From the NCBI GenBank assembly GCA_025869455.1, contig JAOZVT010000709.1, forward strand, positions 1 through 6,704: a stretch of DNA of 6,704 bases, written 5' to 3'. The position numbers and the translations under genes were made by a program. The stretch comes from Prosthecobacter sp. GTDB taxonomy: Bacteria > Verrucomicrobiota > Verrucomicrobiia > Verrucomicrobiales > Verrucomicrobiaceae. The notes beneath the pieces are model-generated. The model did not search any database and was not told where the DNA came from. It saw nothing but the letters and a program-made list of their open reading frames with translations. Shown one piece after another: positions 1 through 4,000 of the stretch (position 1 is its first letter; every line of letters begins with the position of its first letter).

Positions 1-1030
1 GGTAAGGTGATCGTCGGTGGAGCGTTCACGGAGTTTGATGGTCTTAGCAGGACACGTTTGGCTAGACTGAGTTCGACTGGTGTCCTCGACACAGATTTTA
101 ATGTGACTGTGGATGGCGAAGTGCGTGCGATCGTGGTTCAGGCTGACAATTCAATCATCATCGCAGGTTCATTCGCGAATGTGAAGGGAAGTGGTGTCGG
201 ACAATCGAACACGGCACGTAACAATATCGCGATGCTCAATGCGGATGGGTCTCTGGCGGGGTCATATAATCCGAATGCTAATGGTGATATTAATATCTTG
301 TTGTTGGAGCCTAGTGGTAACCTTCTTGTTGGCGGTGCATTCACCAACATCGGTGGGAGTGGGCGCAACCGTGTGGCGCGCCTTCTGCCTTCAGGTTCTG
401 CAGAGGCATTCAATCCGAATGCTAATGGTACAGTTTATGCTTTGGCACGTGAGTCCGATGGCAGTGTTTTGATCGGTGGTGCTTTCACCACGATTACAGG
501 CAGCACAAGAAACCGCATTGCACGTGTCAATTCGAGTGGGGTTCTTCAGTCCTTTAATCCCAATGCCAACAGCGATGTTCGCAGTCTTGTGGTAATGGGT
601 GATGGCAAAATTTATGTGGGAGGCTTGTTCTCTACATTGTTAGGGACGAACGGCACCGCCACAAGGGTTCGTAACCGACTTGCGCGTTTGGATGTCAATG
701 GTGATGTGGATAATAGCTTTAGCCTTGTCGTTGATGCGGAAGTTAGTGACATCAAGTTGTTATCTAGCGGTAAGATTGCGCTATTGGGCAAGTTTACGCG
801 TCTTGCCGAGAAGTCGATGAGCTATCTAGGTCTTCTGAATGCGGATGGTTCTCTGGATGAGAGCTTCCTGCCAAATCCTGATTATGCTGTTAATGCGCTC
901 ATTGAACAGGGTGATGGCAAGTTGCTCGTTGGCGGTTTGTTCAGCAATGTGGGCGGGGCTACTCAACATTGGGTAGGGAGGTTGAATACCGATGGCACGC
1001 GAGATGTGGCGTTCAGCCGTAGAGTAAATG
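1..1030 (+). repeat. Seven delta-60 (DUF5122-type) beta-propeller repeats
   Basis: Seven copies of the core G-[KNS]-[ILV]3-[GA]G-x-F-[TS], followed by an [RN]-x-[LIV]-[AG]-R-[LV] strand, a [DS]-x-[DS]-G turn and a closing F-N/F-S strand. The cores begin at nt 1 (GKVIVGGAFT), 148 (NSIIIAGSF), 316 (GNLLVGGAFT), 460 (GSVLIGGAFT), 604 (GKIYVGGLFS), 769 (GKIALLGKFT) and 916 (GKLLVGGLFS). Spacing is 49, 56, 48, 48, 55 and 49 residues. This matches the family first described as the ~55-residue delta-60 repeat and later grouped as a propeller-like DUF5122 domain. The sixth copy is degenerate, with LLGKF in place of VGGxF. The window opens inside a repeat, so more copies probably lie upstream. Binding partner and function are unknown; the family is typical of exported proteins. 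Confidence 0.9.
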
Positions 1031-4000
1031 ATCGTGGCCAATACACTTCCATGGTTTCAGTGGGGGGAATCCCAGCCATAGCTTACTATGATGTGGCTAA
1101 TGGAGATCTGCGTTACGTTCGTGCAAAAGATGTGAACGGCGCTGGGTGGGAGCAGTCTTTGGTTTTGGATTCAGCGGGTAATGTTGGACGTGGTACCTCC
1201 ATGAAAGTAGCCAATATTGGGGGTGACATTATTGTCAAAAACCTCACTAATCAGACAGTTACTATTCCTTCTTCAGGGGGAATAGCAACAAATGGCACCC
1301 CCGCTATCGCTTATTATGATCAAACGGGTGGAAACTTGAAATACATCCTTTCAAATACGGCAACGGGCTCGGACTGGAGTTCACCTATTACCATTCAAAG
1401 TACAGATAGCATGGGTAATGATATTGATGTGGGAAGTTATTTGTCCATGGAATTGGTGAATGGCTTCCCCGCCGTGGCTTATTTTAATGCCACGACAGGG
1501 GATCTTCTTTACACTCGCGCAACCAACGTCGCTGGATTGACCCACAATTTGCGTGACGGAAATGGTGTTGTTTCTAGTATATCGCTTGCGTCTCTCGCCT
1601 ACAGTTCTGCATGGGGAACGCCGCAGGTATTGGATTCAGAGAATATTGTGGGACAGTTCCCAAGCCTAGCGGTGGTGAATGGACAACCCACGACAGCAGC
1701 AGGGACGCCAGCCGTTGCCTATTACGATGTAACAAATGGCGATCTCAAATACGTACGTGCGAATAATGCCGATGGAATGCCTTCTGTTGATCCTCTAGCT
1801 TCTGCCCCATGGGGATCTCCTGTGACAGTACAGTCATCTGGGAATGTGGGGCGCAATACTGGATTAGTAATGTCCGACGGAGTGCCTGTAGTCAGCTATC
1901 AAGATGTTACTGCTGGAAATGTTAAATTCATATACCTTTCAGATGCTTCAGGTTATTCGAAACTCACTTTCTTGGATGACACTACCTGGAACGGGACGAT
2001 TAATTTAGATGGCATGGCACTCTTTGCTCCTGATGCTGGGCAGACCGCGATTTTGGAAGGTGCGTTGACTGGTACTGGAGGTTTTAGGCTTATTTCTGAA
2101 GGTACACTTTTGATTAACAGTTCTGACAATGTCTTTGGAACGGCTCTTGGAGCGAATGATCAAGCTCCTGTAATTATTCGTACAGGTAATTTGAGCCTTG
2201 GTAGTAATACGGCTTTAGGTGGAAGTCGTGTTGACCTCGGAGACAGTTCTGGCAATAAGCTACTGCCGTCTGATTCGCCAGTTATTACAGTTAGTCGGGC
2301 GACAACAAGTCAGAGTTTGACCTTAAGCGGAGGCAGTTTCGATAGCACCCATAACGGTTCGGCTGCTAATGTTGGTGGGCCAGGGGCATTTGTGGGCGTA
2401 AGTAGTACTCTCGATGGCGTTACATACACCTCAACGGATGCAAATACATTGATTTTGGTGAAGGATGAATTTGCTAATCCTGAGAGGAATGGTGTTTACA
2501 AGGTGGTGTTCACAGGGTCACAGCCAGTGGGGACCATGAATCTCGTCCGGGCTTCAACAATGGATCAATTGGTTGAATTTGCCTTTGGGGTTGGAGTAGA
2601 TGTGACGGCGGGTGCGTCGGCGGGGAAGCGTTTTTATCTAGTGAGCCGAGTGACAGAGGTTAACTCATCAGCAGTGATTTTTAGCCAATCATTGATCATT
2701 GAAGTGGAACTGGCTACGACTGGAAACAGTGTGACTAGATTGGGCGGTTATTTTGATGCCTTACACAATGGACTGTTTGGCAACGCAGGTGGCCCAGGGG
2801 CGTTCGTTGAAGTGGATACCACCATCGATGGGCGCGTCTTTAGCGAGGCTGATGTCGGGACATTGATTTTGGTAAAAGATGAACAGGAGCATCCAGAATG
2901 GAATGGGGTATATCGAATTGCCTACCGCAATGGTGATCAGCTGGATGGCACCATGAATCTGGTTCGCTCATATCGTATGGATGAATTGGGGGAGTTTAGT
3001 TATGGCACTCAAGTGCTAGTGAAGAATGGCACTTATGCGAACAAAGCCTATTTCTTGGCTAGTCAGGTATTTGATTTTAATAATTCAGATGTGCTTTGGC
3101 TGGAAGATGTGGCGGATGGCAATTTGGCCCTTCGTGCGAATGTCAGTGGACTGACGATTGCTAATACGATTGATGTAAATTACCGATTGGGCGCTGGTAG
3201 CATGAGTCTTGGTGCGGCGGATTCGGTCACTTCAGGATTGGTCGAATTCACGGGTGCCATCACCCTGCAAAACAATCAAACAACAGCATCTGAGACTCAG
3301 AACTTGAACTTAGAGTCAAACATCACGTCTGGTTACGGTGTGAGGTTCACGGGTAGCATCACAGAAGCTTCAGCATCAGATGTTCTGACTTTGACGAAAA
3401 CAGGTTCGGGTGTGGCTACATTGACTGGCAATACCAACACCTTCCAGGGTGGGGTCTATGTGAACCAAGGAACACTGTTAGTCATGAACAGTGATGTTGT
3501 GAGTGGTTCTGCCACTGGCTCAGGCTTAGTCACGGTCAATGCAGGGGCTGTATTAGGTGGTGTTGGTCGGATCGGCGGCTCCGTTCAGCTTACTGGTGTC
3601 GGTAGCGCAGTTGAGACGAGAGCGACCTTGCGTGTGGGAGACCCGACGACAGCCGCCCAAGCCGAGGAAAAATTGACCATTGGAGGTGCTCTTACGGTTG
3701 GGCCTAACTCAGTGGTCGAATTCATGATCGGCACGAACAATATCACAAAGCTGGCAGCGAACTCGGTCTCGGTGACGCCAACAGGGCGCCTGCTAGTTTC
3801 TCTGGCTGATGGCTATGTGCCGACTTTGGGGACTGAATTTGATATCATGGACTTAGCAACCATCAACAGCCTGACCTTTACGGCGGGGGGGACTATTGTT
3901 CTCAGTGAATATTTGAAGCTACCAGGTGCCTATGTCTGGGATACGTCTAAATTCCTGACGGAAGGAAAGATCAAAGTGACGGGTAATACCACTCCGGTGG

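Noticed and set aside
232..234. First in-frame ATG as a possible start codon
   Set aside because: The frame is open upstream to base 1 and encodes intact delta-60 repeat sequence there; no Shine-Dalgarno-like sequence at the right distance stands out.
138..413. Minus-strand open frame of 91 codons
   Set aside because: It lies wholly antisense to the delta-60 repeats, its protein is rich in Pro/Arg/Leu with no recognisable domain, and the + strand frame is continuous and domain-bearing across it.
191..472. Plus-strand open frame of 93 codons in another frame, with a hydrophobic stretch
   Set aside because: The hydrophobic residues come from reading the Val/Gly-rich delta-60 codons out of frame; there is no ribosome binding site argument or domain, and the main frame explains the sequence.
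1..1030. Tandem repeats as a CRISPR array or DNA-level repeat element
   Set aside because: The periodicity (48-56 codons) is conserved at protein level with diverged third positions and matches delta-60 repeats; there are no identical short repeats with unique spacers.
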